Assembly (NCBI RefSeq): GCF_038396765.1
Contig: NZ_CP150096.1
Span: 5,067,001-5,131,000, forward strand
Length of the DNA stretch: 64,000 nt
DNA from: Chitinophaga caseinilytica
GTDB lineage: Bacteria > Bacteroidota > Bacteroidia > Chitinophagales > Chitinophagaceae
Direction of reading: 5' to 3'
The notes beneath the pieces are model-generated. The model ran no database searches. It was not told where the DNA came from and saw only the letters and a program-made list of their open reading frames with translations. Positions 55,899 to 64,000 of the stretch are shown one piece after another (position 1 is the stretch's first letter; every line of letters begins with the position of its first letter). The translations under genes and the position numbers were made by a program.

Positions 55899-56387
55899 AT
55901 GCACCTGGATTTACCATTGATCGAAGCAAGGAATACCCTGCTCATCCGCTGGCTGATCTTAGCTGGGATAGCCATTCTGGTCCTCACTGCATTAGATCTG
56001 ATGTTCTTCTCCGGAAACCTTGCCATTTGGGCAATTGCCGCCTCCATCTGTTTCGGGATAGCAGTTTCCATGAAGGATTATCGTATTACAGGCAGCATTA
56101 CCCTTTCGGCAAATGAGATCATTCTTAATGCCCCGTCCGGCAGCGCCAGTTTTCCGGTAACCCAATTGGAAAACCTCGAATTACAGCTGGCAGGACGTAA
56201 AGGAAAAGCATTCGCTTTTAATAGCTTGGCCACACAACAAGGGTCTGGCAATTCGATAGACTTTCGATATAAAGGTGAAAATGTAAAAATCAGCTTCCTG
56301 CTGGAACGGGAAACCCAGGCAGCACTAACAGCTGTAATTCACGAATGGTCGCAAATCACCACCATCAAATGTTTTAACCCCGGATAA
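55899..56387 (+). CDS. Hypothetical membrane protein with a PH-like soluble tail
   Basis: 162 residues. Two close helices (LIRWLILAGIAILVLTALDL and NLAIWAIAASICFGIAVS) then a beta-rich domain (RITGSITLSANEIILNAPSG, FPVTQLENLELQL) reminiscent of bacterial PH-like domains. No firm family. Probably co-transcribed with the upstream membrane protein; a terminator follows. Confidence 0.65.
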   Translation: MHLDLPLIEARNTLLIRWLILAGIAILVLTALDLMFFSGNLAIWAIAASICFGIAVSMKDYRITGSITLSANEIILNAPSGSASFPVTQLENLELQLAGRKGKAFAFNSLATQQGSGNSIDFRYKGENVKISFLLERETQAALTAVIHEWSQITTIKCFNPG

Positions 56388-56418
56388 AATAAAACGGGCG
56401 CCTCAAAAGGCGCCCGTT
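56388..56418. terminator. Bidirectional hairpin terminator
   Basis: Eleven-base perfect stem AACGGGCGCCT / AGGCGCCCGTT (56393-56403, 56408-56418) with loop CAAA, between convergent genes; AT-rich flanks on both sides. Confidence 0.85.
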
Positions 56419-56441
56419 ATTGTAAATTCCAATTAGAGCTA

Positions 56442-56840
56442 TCAGTCTTGTTCGTTAAACACTTCTTTAATCGTAAACTTTTTCTTCCCGCCGGGCACCT
56501 GCCACATCACTTCCTGGCCTTTTCCAAAACCAATGAGGGCAACGCCCACGGGCGCCATAACGGATATTTTTCTTTGTTTGATATCGGCTTGTTCAGGTAA
56601 AACAACGGTCACTTCCATTTCCTTGGGCTTATCCGTTTCCTGGATAACCACCCGGGAATTGAGCCGCACTACGTCTGCGGGGAACGCTTCCTTGCTCACC
56701 AGCCTGCCTTTCTTGAAATCCGCCAGCAGCGATTCCACGACTGCCGGACCGAAAGTACTCTCTCTCGCGCCTTCCTGCAGGCAGGTCTGGATCACTTCAT
56801 AGTCATCCTTCCTGAAAATAGGTTGCTGTTTCTTTTGCAT
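56442..56840 (-). CDS. Rnk/GreA C-terminal domain protein
   Basis: 132 residues. C-terminal FKBP-like GreA/Rnk domain: VVRLNSRVVIQETDKPKEME, VVLPEQADIKQRKISVMAPV, GVALIGFGKGQEVMWQVPGG. The N-terminal part is a short helical segment, not the full coiled coil of GreA, which matches the Rnk-type regulators that bind RNA polymerase. Monocistronic, beginning about 60 bases from the small membrane protein gene. Confidence 0.85.
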   Translation of the reverse strand: MQKKQQPIFRKDDYEVIQTCLQEGARESTFGPAVVESLLADFKKGRLVSKEAFPADVVRLNSRVVIQETDKPKEMEVTVVLPEQADIKQRKISVMAPVGVALIGFGKGQEVMWQVPGGKKKFTIKEVFNEQD

Positions 56841-56899
56841 GGTAAAAGATTTAAATAAAATAAAATAAAATGAATGATAATGGCCTTCCGGCGCGGTTC

Positions 56900-57085
56900 T
56901 TATGGCTTCGCACCGGGCTTTCGGAACATTCCGACAATAACTATCAGCAGCAATGGCAGGGATATGTATAAAGCCCGGTACCAGCCCGCGTTAGTGGTCA
57001 ACGCAGTGCGCAGTATCAGCGCGTTGGCGATCACCAAAACGAGCAAAATCATGCCGCCGATGGAAACCTTTTCTCGATTTCGCAT
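56900..57085 (-). CDS. Small two-helix membrane protein
   Basis: 61 residues: MRNREKVSIGG then two hydrophobic helices (MILLVLVIANALILRTALTT and YRALYISLPLLLIVIVGMF) and a basic end RKPGAKP. The hydrophobic pattern with positive flanks looks real, not random, but no family is recognised. It lies just upstream of the Rnk-like gene on the same strand. Confidence 0.5.
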   Translation of the reverse strand: MRNREKVSIGGMILLVLVIANALILRTALTTNAGWYRALYISLPLLLIVIVGMFRKPGAKP

Positions 57086-57393
57086 CTGAGCAATTCAATT
57101 TAGCATCGAAATAAAAGCTGTAAGAAAAACCCCTGAACCCGGAGACACATTTTTTAGCGGTTCAGGGCAAGCGTATTGAAGTCCTTAAAATTTGAGAAGT
57201 AATACAACTTCTTGCAAAATGTTCGGAATGATACGCTGTTGCAGGCATACGTCGGCCCTGCAACCGGTGTAGCGTACCGGGCGATGCGGAGAATGGGCTG
57301 TATGATCAATCCTGACATTCAGCAAATATAGTAAAAATACCGGGAAAGAAAAACCGGCGGCCCAACGAACCGCTTGCGCCGCCGGCAAAATCA
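57086..57393. other. Gene-free region between small membrane protein and outer-membrane protein
   Basis: About 310 bases with a terminator at its far end (57349-57386); otherwise nothing recognised. Confidence 0.5.
57349..57386 (-). terminator. Rho-independent terminator after the outer-membrane protein
   Basis: On the minus strand: CCGGCGGC, 16-base loop, GCCGCCGG, then TTTTT (A residues 57349-57353). It lies just past the stop of the outer-membrane protein gene. Confidence 0.75.
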
Positions 57394-58398
57394 TCAGAAT
57401 TTGATGCGAACACCCGCATTCAAGCCCAAACCTCCTATATTAATGTACGACTTCAGGTCGTTGGCAGGGGCATTATCGTTCTTATAAGTCGTTTTGGAGC
57501 CGGATGTGCCCGTAGGCGTATTGGAACCTTCATCCAGCACGGTCACGTATTTGGTTTCGCGCTCGGCCGTACTGAGGTCGCTGATCGACCGGCCCGGAAG
57601 CTGGCTTAATTCCTGGCCCGACTGCAAATTCACCACTTTGTTGGTTTCGTTGTATTCGGTAACCTCCTTGCTCTTGCTCCTGACCGGCACATTGCGGTAT
57701 TCCGCCTCGGCAAACACGTCTATCCGGCGGGAAACGTTGTAGTTAAAGCCCATCGCCCCCTGGAAACCAATGGTAGGGTTCGGCTTGATCTCCTCTTTCC
57801 GGGAAATATCCGTGCGCACCATGGCGCCCGCAGGCAGCGGCAGCCCCGCAGGACGGCTTATCCGCATGGCTTCCGTTTCGATGAACAACCGGCCCCACAG
57901 CGGCACCACGAACCCGAAGCGCACATAAGGGTTAAATTTCTCATAACCCGGGCTCAACACGAGGCTCGGCGCAAAATCGACCGCATTCACGTGTCCGTCC
58001 GACTCAATGCGGGCCGCGTCATTGTTCAGCCCCTCGAACACGCTGACGTTCCGCGTCATGAGGTTGTTCTTACTGTGGTAATAGTTGAACGTACCCTCGA
58101 TGGCCACATTCTTGTTAAAATTATACCCAATGGAAATGCCGCCGCGCACCCCTTCGCCGTAAGACCCCGTCAACACCTTCTCGAATACTTCCGTAACCGC
58201 GCCCGTAGCCGGGTTCACGTTGTTACGGATGTCTCTGGGAGGATATGGACCAACATCCGGGAACTGGCCGGGCGAAACACTGAAAAAGTAACCGCCGGCT
58301 ACCTTGAGATACATCTTTTGGGGGATATTCTGGGCTTGTGCGCCCTGGGCCAACAATAACGCTGTCAACCCCAGGATTGCATGGTTTATCCGGTTCAT
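57394..58398 (-). CDS. Outer membrane beta-barrel protein
   Basis: 334 residues with a signal peptide (AILGLTALLLAQGAQAQ) and a C-terminal Phe (NAGVRIKF), as expected for Bam-assembled barrels. Alternating beta-strands such as GEGVRGGISIGYNFNKNVAI, FNPYVRFGFVVPLWGRLFIE and RIDVFAEAEYRNVPVRSKS support an OmpA/OmpW-type barrel of 8-10 strands. Function unknown; a long loop rich in Thr, Ser and Gly precedes the last strands. Confidence 0.85.
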   Translation of the reverse strand: MNRINHAILGLTALLLAQGAQAQNIPQKMYLKVAGGYFFSVSPGQFPDVGPYPPRDIRNNVNPATGAVTEVFEKVLTGSYGEGVRGGISIGYNFNKNVAIEGTFNYYHSKNNLMTRNVSVFEGLNNDAARIESDGHVNAVDFAPSLVLSPGYEKFNPYVRFGFVVPLWGRLFIETEAMRISRPAGLPLPAGAMVRTDISRKEEIKPNPTIGFQGAMGFNYNVSRRIDVFAEAEYRNVPVRSKSKEVTEYNETNKVVNLQSGQELSQLPGRSISDLSTAERETKYVTVLDEGSNTPTGTSGSKTTYKNDNAPANDLKSYINIGGLGLNAGVRIKF

Positions 58399-58494
58399 AT
58401 GCGTGGTTGTTTTGGTGACAGTCTAAGCGTACTCCTCCTAAGTTAAGGATTTTCAGTCGATTATCTGTCATTCCACACGCATATAACAACCCTT

Positions 58495-60255
58495 CTAACG
58501 GTCCGTCAAACTTTCGAGGAAGCGCACGAGATCCTGCTTTTCCAAAGGCGTGAGCCGCAGCGAATCGGGCGGCAGGGTCTGGTTGGGAAGCGATATTCCG
58601 ATGCCGGCAGCACCACCCGTATCGTAAAAATCCACCACTTCCGCCAACGTACGATAAGCCCCGTTATGCATGTAAGGTGCCGTTTTCGCGATGTTGCGCA
58701 GCGTAGGGGTTTTGAAAGCGAAAAGCAATGGCTCCAGCGGCACATGCACATAGCGGCCGCTGTCGCCGTCGAGCCGGCGGATGTTGGGCGATGTCAGCAC
58801 ACCCAATACTTCGGATTCCGTGGAAGTGAACGCCGGCGCCGCCGTTCCGTTGAAAAGCGGCAAAAAGTGACAGGTGGCGCATTTCGCTTTGCCCATGAAT
58901 ACGTTGAACCCTCGGCGCTCCTCCTCCCCGATCTCCCCATCGCCCCGCATGAACGCATCGAACGGCGAAGAGAACGGCTGCAACGAACGGATGTAAGCCG
59001 CTATGGCCGCCATCACGAAACGCGGCCGCACGGAATCCCCCATTTCCGGGAACGCCTGTACGAACATCCTGCGCATCACCGGATCGCGGGAAATCCATTG
59101 CGCTACGTTTGCGGCGGAAGATCGCATTTCATGGGGATTCTGCAGCACATCCATCACCTGGTTCTCCAGCGTGGGCGAGCGCATATCGTAAAACTGGCCC
59201 TGTTGCAGGCCCGCATACATCACCGTCGGCGTATTCCGCGCAATGGGCATACCGCCGTGCAGCGATACGTTCCTGGCCAGGCCGTCCGTAAACGCTTTTT
59301 CCGGGTTGTGGCACGATGCGCAGCTGCGGTTTCCGGTGCCGGCGAGTTTCGGGTCGTGGAATAGCAGCTTTCCCAGCGCGATCTTTTCCGGTGTAGGGAT
59401 AGCATCCGGCTGATGGACGAAAAACGCCGCCCGGATTGCGCCGCTGTCAAACAACGAGCCCGCCAGCGGATCGATGGCCAGTAATTCCTTCACCTGCGTA
59501 TGCCCGGAAACGTTATACCAATTCGTCATCGCGCGCGACAACGGATGCAGCTGCGTGGCATAATATCCCGCGAAATCGAACGCATCCGGCGAGCCCGTCG
59601 CAGTGGCAGTCACTGTCTCGAAGCGGCGAAGTAACGTATCCGGCGCGCCGATCATCCCCATGAGGAATTTCACGGACAACAGCGTTTCCCGCGCTTCGGC
59701 GATGCCCTGCCGGCTGAGGGGTGTATCGAACCCGCTCAAACCCAGCGCCGCCAGGCGGAACATCGCCATGCGCGCCGCGTCGAACACGTGGGCGGTATCG
59801 AAAAGGGTATTATTGGCCGTCCGCCGAAGGGCGATGATAGACGCCGCGAAAGAACGGACCGCAGGCGCGAGGGATTCCCTTTCCAGCGGGTACAAAGCTT
59901 CTTCCACCACTTGCAACCCGGCAGGATCGGACATTTTCGTTTCTTCCGTTTCCACTTCCGGCAACGGCGGCCCGTTCAGCAACCGCGACGTGCCGGGCGC
60001 GTAGTATTCACTGAACCACTCGAGCTGCTTGTACGCCCGCCGGCAATCCAGGAAAGCCGCCTGCAGCGCCGTTTCGCTTTCGCCCCGCTCGGCCATGGCC
60101 AGCAAACTGTCTGTCCGCCGCTGCAAAGTATCTGTCTGCACCAGCAGCATCGTACGGATGCGCGCGTCGAAGGTCTCCGGCTTCCGGCCGCAGGCCGCCC
60201 AGCAGATCATCCATCCCGCGCAAAGCGCCAGAATAAGAGTTACGGATTGTTTCAT
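58495..60255 (-). CDS. Cytochrome c peroxidase / MauG-like protein with N-terminal imelysin-like domain
   Basis: 586 residues. A signal or lipoprotein leader (LALCAGWMICWAACGRKP) is followed by a helical region of about 220 residues (CRRAYKQLEWFSEYYAPGTS is typical), resembling imelysin/insulin-cleaving peptidase domains. The C-terminal 330 residues form a di-haem peroxidase with two c-type haem motifs: CASCH (312-316) and CATCH (459-463), plus ARNTPTVMYAG and FKTPTLRNIAKTAPYMHNGA. It probably acts in the periplasm on peroxide or a substrate presented by the N-terminal part. Confidence 0.9.
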   Translation of the reverse strand: MKQSVTLILALCAGWMICWAACGRKPETFDARIRTMLLVQTDTLQRRTDSLLAMAERGESETALQAAFLDCRRAYKQLEWFSEYYAPGTSRLLNGPPLPEVETEETKMSDPAGLQVVEEALYPLERESLAPAVRSFAASIIALRRTANNTLFDTAHVFDAARMAMFRLAALGLSGFDTPLSRQGIAEARETLLSVKFLMGMIGAPDTLLRRFETVTATATGSPDAFDFAGYYATQLHPLSRAMTNWYNVSGHTQVKELLAIDPLAGSLFDSGAIRAAFFVHQPDAIPTPEKIALGKLLFHDPKLAGTGNRSCASCHNPEKAFTDGLARNVSLHGGMPIARNTPTVMYAGLQQGQFYDMRSPTLENQVMDVLQNPHEMRSSAANVAQWISRDPVMRRMFVQAFPEMGDSVRPRFVMAAIAAYIRSLQPFSSPFDAFMRGDGEIGEEERRGFNVFMGKAKCATCHFLPLFNGTAAPAFTSTESEVLGVLTSPNIRRLDGDSGRYVHVPLEPLLFAFKTPTLRNIAKTAPYMHNGAYRTLAEVVDFYDTGGAAGIGISLPNQTLPPDSLRLTPLEKQDLVRFLESLTDR

Positions 60256-60270
60256 TTTCTTTCATTTACG

Positions 60271-60298
60271 AAAAAAGTTCCCCTGGAAACAGGGGAAC
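60271..60298 (-). terminator. Rho-independent terminator after the PhoX-type gene
   Basis: Perfect 9-base stem GTTCCCCTG / CAGGGGAAC (60277-60285, 60290-60298), loop of 4, T6 on the minus strand (60271-60276). It separates the phosphatase gene from the peroxidase gene. Confidence 0.9.
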
Positions 60299-60349
60299 CC
60301 TTCGTGCTTATGATGCTAAGAATAAAAGGGGGACTATTCGATCATAGGT

Positions 60350-61819
60350 TTAACGAGGTACGCCGGTCACGATAACGGTCTGCCCGCCTTCCCTGTTGGT
60401 GGTAATGCCGGAGCCGTCTGCGTTGCGGAATTTATCGTCTACCCAGGTATGGGGATGAATATTTACGATGAACGTGTTGGGCCGGCCGGTAAGGTCGGAG
60501 ATATCGTACATGGCGCCGTATTCCCAGCTGCTGAGGCGGAGATCGTTCCCGGGATTGTATTTGCCGTTGAACGTGGCATCATCCCTGCGATGGTTCATTT
60601 CCAGGAAAGGCTTCAGCTCTTTGGTGGTCAGGTTATACTGCCAGATACGGCCGTCGTGCTTGTTGGCTTTGTAGTAGGAGTCGCCGTCTTCCTGGATGTA
60701 CACGAAGTTCTGCGTTACGCACAGGTTGTCCGGGTTCACGATGCTGTTGCCGGGGTCTGAATTCCCGTCTACCATAGCGGTGAGCTTGCCTTTCAGGGGA
60801 TCGGCGGCATCCAGCTCCAGCTGGTACACGCGGCCCCACATGGTGAGCCCTTCTACCGGCGTGGTTTTGTCGGCCTGGCTTACACCGGTTGCCGTGAAAT
60901 ACAGCTTGCGGTTGTTGGCGGCGCTGCCTTTGCCGTAATCCAGGTCTTCCACACGGGCAAACTGGATGGCTTTCTTATCGACCGTTTGCGCGGCGAGCTG
61001 CGCGCCGGTGCTGGCGGCCACGTTTTCGTAGGGTACAAATTCCACATCGTAGGTTTTGCCGACTTCCATATCGGTTTCTACGGTTTTGAGGTCTTTACGG
61101 CGCAGCATGTACAGCGTGCCGTTGGTCATGTTACCAGTGGAAGCGGTTACGTAGATATTCACCTGGCCCAGGCCCTGGCGGGAGCTTTCGTCTTCGCCGA
61201 TGAAGATGACGGTTTTACCGGGATAAACAGTCTTGGGCAAAGGCACGGCGTTTTCGGCGCTGCATTTGCCCAGTGCGGGCAGGGTACGGTCGGTTTGTTT
61301 GTCGCCCGCCGGAGCGAACGGCGGAATGCCGTGGATCATGGATTCCCCGTCGGTTTCACCGGCGGTGAGGAACAGGGGGCCGAAGCCATGTTCTTCAGGT
61401 GTGGCCATGGTGGCCGAGCAGAGGCGCATCTTGCCGCCTTTTGCGTCTACGATATATTCGCCGCGGAGCGGTTTGAGGTTATTGTCGAGATACACGCGGG
61501 ATACGGAGAACAGGATCTCATGGTTCTGTACCATGACAAAACCCTTGCCGGAAGGGTCTTTCAACATGCCGCCACCGTCGGGCTGCGCGCCGTACACGAA
61601 ATTGGGAGTGCCTTCCAGTTTATCGTCGGAGCTGATGAGGGGAATGATCTTCACGTCGCCGAAACCCGGCATCGTTTTCACGAGCGAGGGCGTTACGGAG
61701 TAAGATTTCAGCTCGGGAAGCTGGGGCTGTTCGTTAGGATTGTCGTTGTTGTTACAGGCGCCCAGCATGGATGCGAAGGCTAAAGGAAACAGGGGAAGCT
61801 TCCGGCGGTTCAGATACAT
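60350..61819 (-). CDS. PhoX / DUF839 family phosphatase-like lipoprotein
   Basis: 489 residues from ATG 61819 (MYLNRRKLPLFPLAFASMLG, then lipobox ACNNND); the open frame before it has no signal. PhoX-like features: PGFGDVKIIPLISSDDKLEG, VMVQNHEILF, GETDGESMIHGIPPF, IGEDESSRQGLGQVNIY, NPDNLCVTQN and YIQEDGDSYYK. In PhoX the active site uses Fe and Ca ions held by Glu, Asp and Cys residues. Phosphate-ester hydrolysis at the cell surface is likely but unproven. Confidence 0.8.
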   Translation of the reverse strand: MYLNRRKLPLFPLAFASMLGACNNNDNPNEQPQLPELKSYSVTPSLVKTMPGFGDVKIIPLISSDDKLEGTPNFVYGAQPDGGGMLKDPSGKGFVMVQNHEILFSVSRVYLDNNLKPLRGEYIVDAKGGKMRLCSATMATPEEHGFGPLFLTAGETDGESMIHGIPPFAPAGDKQTDRTLPALGKCSAENAVPLPKTVYPGKTVIFIGEDESSRQGLGQVNIYVTASTGNMTNGTLYMLRRKDLKTVETDMEVGKTYDVEFVPYENVAASTGAQLAAQTVDKKAIQFARVEDLDYGKGSAANNRKLYFTATGVSQADKTTPVEGLTMWGRVYQLELDAADPLKGKLTAMVDGNSDPGNSIVNPDNLCVTQNFVYIQEDGDSYYKANKHDGRIWQYNLTTKELKPFLEMNHRRDDATFNGKYNPGNDLRLSSWEYGAMYDISDLTGRPNTFIVNIHPHTWVDDKFRNADGSGITTNREGGQTVIVTGVPR

Positions 61820-61881
61820 AATTTGCAATTTTGATGCAATATCCCCGCCGGATGTTTCCCCTGTGTTACTACAAGATGAAA

Positions 61882-63075
61882 TTAATGTGAAAACTGCGTT
61901 CCCGGTTCCGGCCAGCGCAGGAACTTCCGCGAAAGCACCTGGTACACGATGAGCAGCCACAAAATAAGACTGGGCATCGCTTTTGCCGCGTAAGGCACTA
62001 CCAGGTTGCGTTTCACCCAGGCCGTCACCAGGTCGGAATGCGAGAAACTGGTGCCGATGAGCAGGTACACGAAGAATATATTCGCCGCCGTGCTCCGCGG
62101 TTGCAGCATGAACCAGATGCAGGCCGCGGGGAATGCGATGATGTAGGTGGGCGATTCGGAGCTGCTGGAATACAGTACCGTGAACAGCAGCGTGGAGCAG
62201 AGGATCAGCAGCTGGTAGCGCACGTCATGGCAGTATTTCAGCCAGATGTACTGCGCGGCGAAGAGCACCAGCGCCGGGCCCATCACTACGATGTTCGGCA
62301 AATAAGGCAGGCGGAACGTGCGCTTGATGAAGCCCATAGCGGAAATATCCTGCAACACCACGCCATGGTCGATCTGCGCGTTCTTGTCGTTCTTCAGCAC
62401 CAGCGCCTCGTACCACTCGCGGTAACTGCGGAGCACAAATTCCGGCGAAGAGATCGCCATGGGCAACACGAGCCATATCGCGCTCCAGAGTATTAAACTG
62501 CCGATTAATTTGAGCTTGTGGCGGGAAAAGAAGAAGAACGCCAGCCCCACGATCCCGTAGAGCTTCGTAAATGCGGCGAACATGATGAAGCACGCGGCCC
62601 AGAAATCCTTTTCCTTCCGCATCAGCGTATAGCCGAAAATGATACACGCGGCCACGATGGGGTTGAACTGGAAATAACTGCTCGCCGCCATCAGCTCATG
62701 GCTCGCGAAGATCATGATGAGGTTCTGCTGGATACGCCCCAGCGGCAGGGTCCGGATGGCCAGCATCAGCACCGCCGCGTTGGTGAGCACCCACAGCACG
62801 CTCCCCAGCCAGTCGGGCATGAGGGCAAACGGCGCGATCAGCACACTGAACAGCACACCGTAGTTGTTCACGTCAAAATAAACGTCGGGATAAGGCCCAT
62901 AGATCGTTTGACCGTTGATGGTATGCAGGTATACGTGCTTGAAGATCGTATAGTTGTTATAATTATGGACAGCGAATTCCTTGATGCCCACCACCATAGA
63001 CAACCCGAACCAGAGCAGCATCGCCAGCCACTCCTTCTCGCCCAGCCAGGCCAGTGTGAACCGTTTTTTAGACAT
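61882..63075 (-). CDS. Membrane glycosyltransferase, GT87-like (DUF2029)
   Basis: 397 residues with about ten helices. The GT87 pattern is seen in YLHTINGQTIYGPYPDVYFD near the N-terminus, NYGVLFSVLIAPFALMPDWL, FQFNPIVAACIIFGYTLMRK, and AAFTKLYGIVGLAFFFFSRH. Family members transfer mannose or other sugars from polyprenyl-phosphate donors on the outer face of the inner membrane. No other glycan genes are adjacent. Start at 63075 (MSKKRFTLAWLGEKEWLAML). Confidence 0.8.
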   Translation of the reverse strand: MSKKRFTLAWLGEKEWLAMLLWFGLSMVVGIKEFAVHNYNNYTIFKHVYLHTINGQTIYGPYPDVYFDVNNYGVLFSVLIAPFALMPDWLGSVLWVLTNAAVLMLAIRTLPLGRIQQNLIMIFASHELMAASSYFQFNPIVAACIIFGYTLMRKEKDFWAACFIMFAAFTKLYGIVGLAFFFFSRHKLKLIGSLILWSAIWLVLPMAISSPEFVLRSYREWYEALVLKNDKNAQIDHGVVLQDISAMGFIKRTFRLPYLPNIVVMGPALVLFAAQYIWLKYCHDVRYQLLILCSTLLFTVLYSSSSESPTYIIAFPAACIWFMLQPRSTAANIFFVYLLIGTSFSHSDLVTAWVKRNLVVPYAAKAMPSLILWLLIVYQVLSRKFLRWPEPGTQFSH

Positions 63076-63116
63076 GATAATTTTTTAGATACGGGCGCAA
63101 ATTAGTAAAAGCCCCG

Positions 63117-63578
63117 CTATTTTTTATCCGTCGCGATCTTGATGACGATCTTCCGCACGGGAACGGACTTCCCGGAGATCAGATTGGGCATGTGCAGATC
63201 GGTAGGATAGAATATCGCGAAATCGCCTGCGGCGAGCTTGGTGTAGAAAGAAGGACGGTCGGCGTACAACATGAAATCGTCGTTATCGTCGTAAGGCCGG
63301 CTCACCTGCTGGCTGCGGAGCATATCGTGCCCTACCTGCTCTTCCCCCGAAACGATGTATTGCACATCGATATGTTTACGGTGGGATTCCATTTGTTCGC
63401 CTTCGGCGGGAATGGTATCGTATTCGTTGACGATGGCGAAGATACGGTCGCCCTCGATGCTGTGTTTCCCTTTTTCCAGGCTGGCGAGGTCGGTTTCCCG
63501 GAGCCAGCGGAAGGCGGTTTGAAAACGGTCGCCCAACCCGGCGTATAATTCTGCGTTCGCTAATGTGTCGATGATCAT
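63117..63578 (-). CDS. YhcH/YjgK/YiaL family protein
   Basis: 153 residues from ATG 63578 (MIIDTLANAELYAGLGDRFQ); the frame is open seven codons more but this start fits the family. Characteristic cupin-like features: EYDTIPAEGEQMESHRKHID, VQYIVSGEEQVG, AAGDFAIFYPTDLHMPNL and VRKIVIKI. Related proteins occur with sialic-acid or sugar-acid catabolic genes and may act as anomerases or isomerases. It is next to an AraC-type regulator upstream. Confidence 0.9.
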   Translation of the reverse strand: MIIDTLANAELYAGLGDRFQTAFRWLRETDLASLEKGKHSIEGDRIFAIVNEYDTIPAEGEQMESHRKHIDVQYIVSGEEQVGHDMLRSQQVSRPYDDNDDFMLYADRPSFYTKLAAGDFAIFYPTDLHMPNLISGKSVPVRKIVIKIATDKK

Positions 63579-63633
63579 GAATATATAATTGGCGGGCAAG
63601 ATACACCGTTTCCCCGTTCCGCAAAACCCCGTT

Positions 63634-63999
63634 TCAGCCGCCGCGCCGCAAACGATATTGCTGGGGCGCCACGCCCATGAGCTTGCTGAACATCCGCGAG
63701 AAATAATACGGGTCTTCCACTCCCACCGCCCAGGCGATCTCCTTGATTCGCATATCCGTGAAAAGCAGGTATTGACACGCTTTCTGCACTTTCAGGTGAT
63801 GGAAATACTCCAGCGGCGAATACCCCGTGCGCTTGCGGAACACAGCGGAATAATGGCTGGCCGACAGGTTGACGGCCCCCGCCAGGTCGGCCAGGGTGAG
63901 CGTGGCCGACAGATTTTCGCGCATATGGCTGATGGATTGCTCCACGGCGTCGCGGCTGGTGCGGTTTTCGGAAAGACTGAACGGCTCTTCGTACAGGAA
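63634..63999 (-). CDS. AraC family transcriptional regulator (5' end outside window)
   Basis: The frame is open to the window edge, so the N-terminal ligand domain is missing here; about 121 residues are visible. Clear double HTH: LTLADLAGAVNLSASHYSAV with FRKRTGYSPLEYFHHLKVQK, and MRIKEIAWAVGVEDPYYFSR with MFSKLMGVAPQQYR. Likely regulates the YhcH gene downstream (56 bases away) and other genes upstream. Confidence 0.9.
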   Translation of the reverse strand, partial: FLYEEPFSLSENRTSRDAVEQSISHMRENLSATLTLADLAGAVNLSASHYSAVFRKRTGYSPLEYFHHLKVQKACQYLLFTDMRIKEIAWAVGVEDPYYFSRMFSKLMGVAPQQYRLRRGG

Positions 64000-64000
64000 G

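Overview
The window looks like the chromosome of a member of the Bacteroidota, most likely a Chitinophaga-like member of the Chitinophagaceae. The evidence is two SusC/SusD pairs, DUF3347 and HYC_CC_PP-type proteins, an RHS protein of the Bacteroidota type, lipoprotein signals, promoters resembling the Bacteroidota TTTG / TAnnTTTG pattern, and very few Shine-Dalgarno sequences. Most of the window is GC-rich. Roughly 44.4 to 56.4 kb is different: poorer in GC in several stretches, repeat-rich and made of accessory genes. No rRNA, tRNA, transposase or CRISPR array was seen.

Layout. 1-5.9 kb: a tightly overlapping export operon (TolC, HlyD, two ABC-2 permeases, DHA2-type MFS pump), followed by glutamate racemase (murI) and ferritin. 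7.6-8.5 kb: a regulator fusing a ChrB-type chromate-resistance domain to an AraC DNA-binding domain. 8.98-18.6 kb: a four-gene susC-susD-susC-susD operon with two identical LacI-type operators next to its likely promoter. 18.6-25.4 kb: a divergent HxlR regulator/quinone-reductase pair, a SnoaL-like protein, an M60 metallopeptidase, metY, two small genes and a sialidase-family protein. 25.4-32.5 kb: a minus-strand efflux operon (membrane-fusion protein, RND pump, TolC, DHA2 MFS). 32.8-34.6 kb: a haem-binding protein, a DUF3347 lipoprotein and an HYC_CC_PP protein, possibly linked to metal handling. 34.7-37.2 kb: five tandem small membrane proteins that look like paralogues, then a DeoR regulator. 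38.3-38.55 kb: a gene-free stretch that may encode a structured RNA. 38.6-45.6 kb: a cell-wall amidase, a PAS sensor lacking a kinase ATPase domain, an AraC/DUF983 pair, small hypotheticals and a Crp/Fnr regulator.

The accessory block is the most unusual part. At 44.28-44.88 kb the 3' end of a small gene has been copied about five times in tandem and is decaying. At 45.7-47.4 kb lies a long array of about 112-bp tandem repeats, most of whose units carry a palindromic core. Then come a DJ-1/PfpI protein, an orphan DUF2384-type antitoxin-like protein, AT-rich DNA, and an RHS/YD-repeat toxin whose C-terminal domain resembles the TNT NAD+ glycohydrolase, with a small adjacent candidate immunity gene. 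The RHS gene is split by what looks like loss of one C from a C6 run.

The last 8 kb carry a Rnk/GreA-like protein, an outer-membrane barrel, a MauG/cytochrome c peroxidase with an imelysin-like N-terminus, a PhoX-type phosphatase, a GT87-type membrane glycosyltransferase, a YhcH protein and an AraC regulator cut by the window end. All family calls are by eye from translated sequence; no database search was run.
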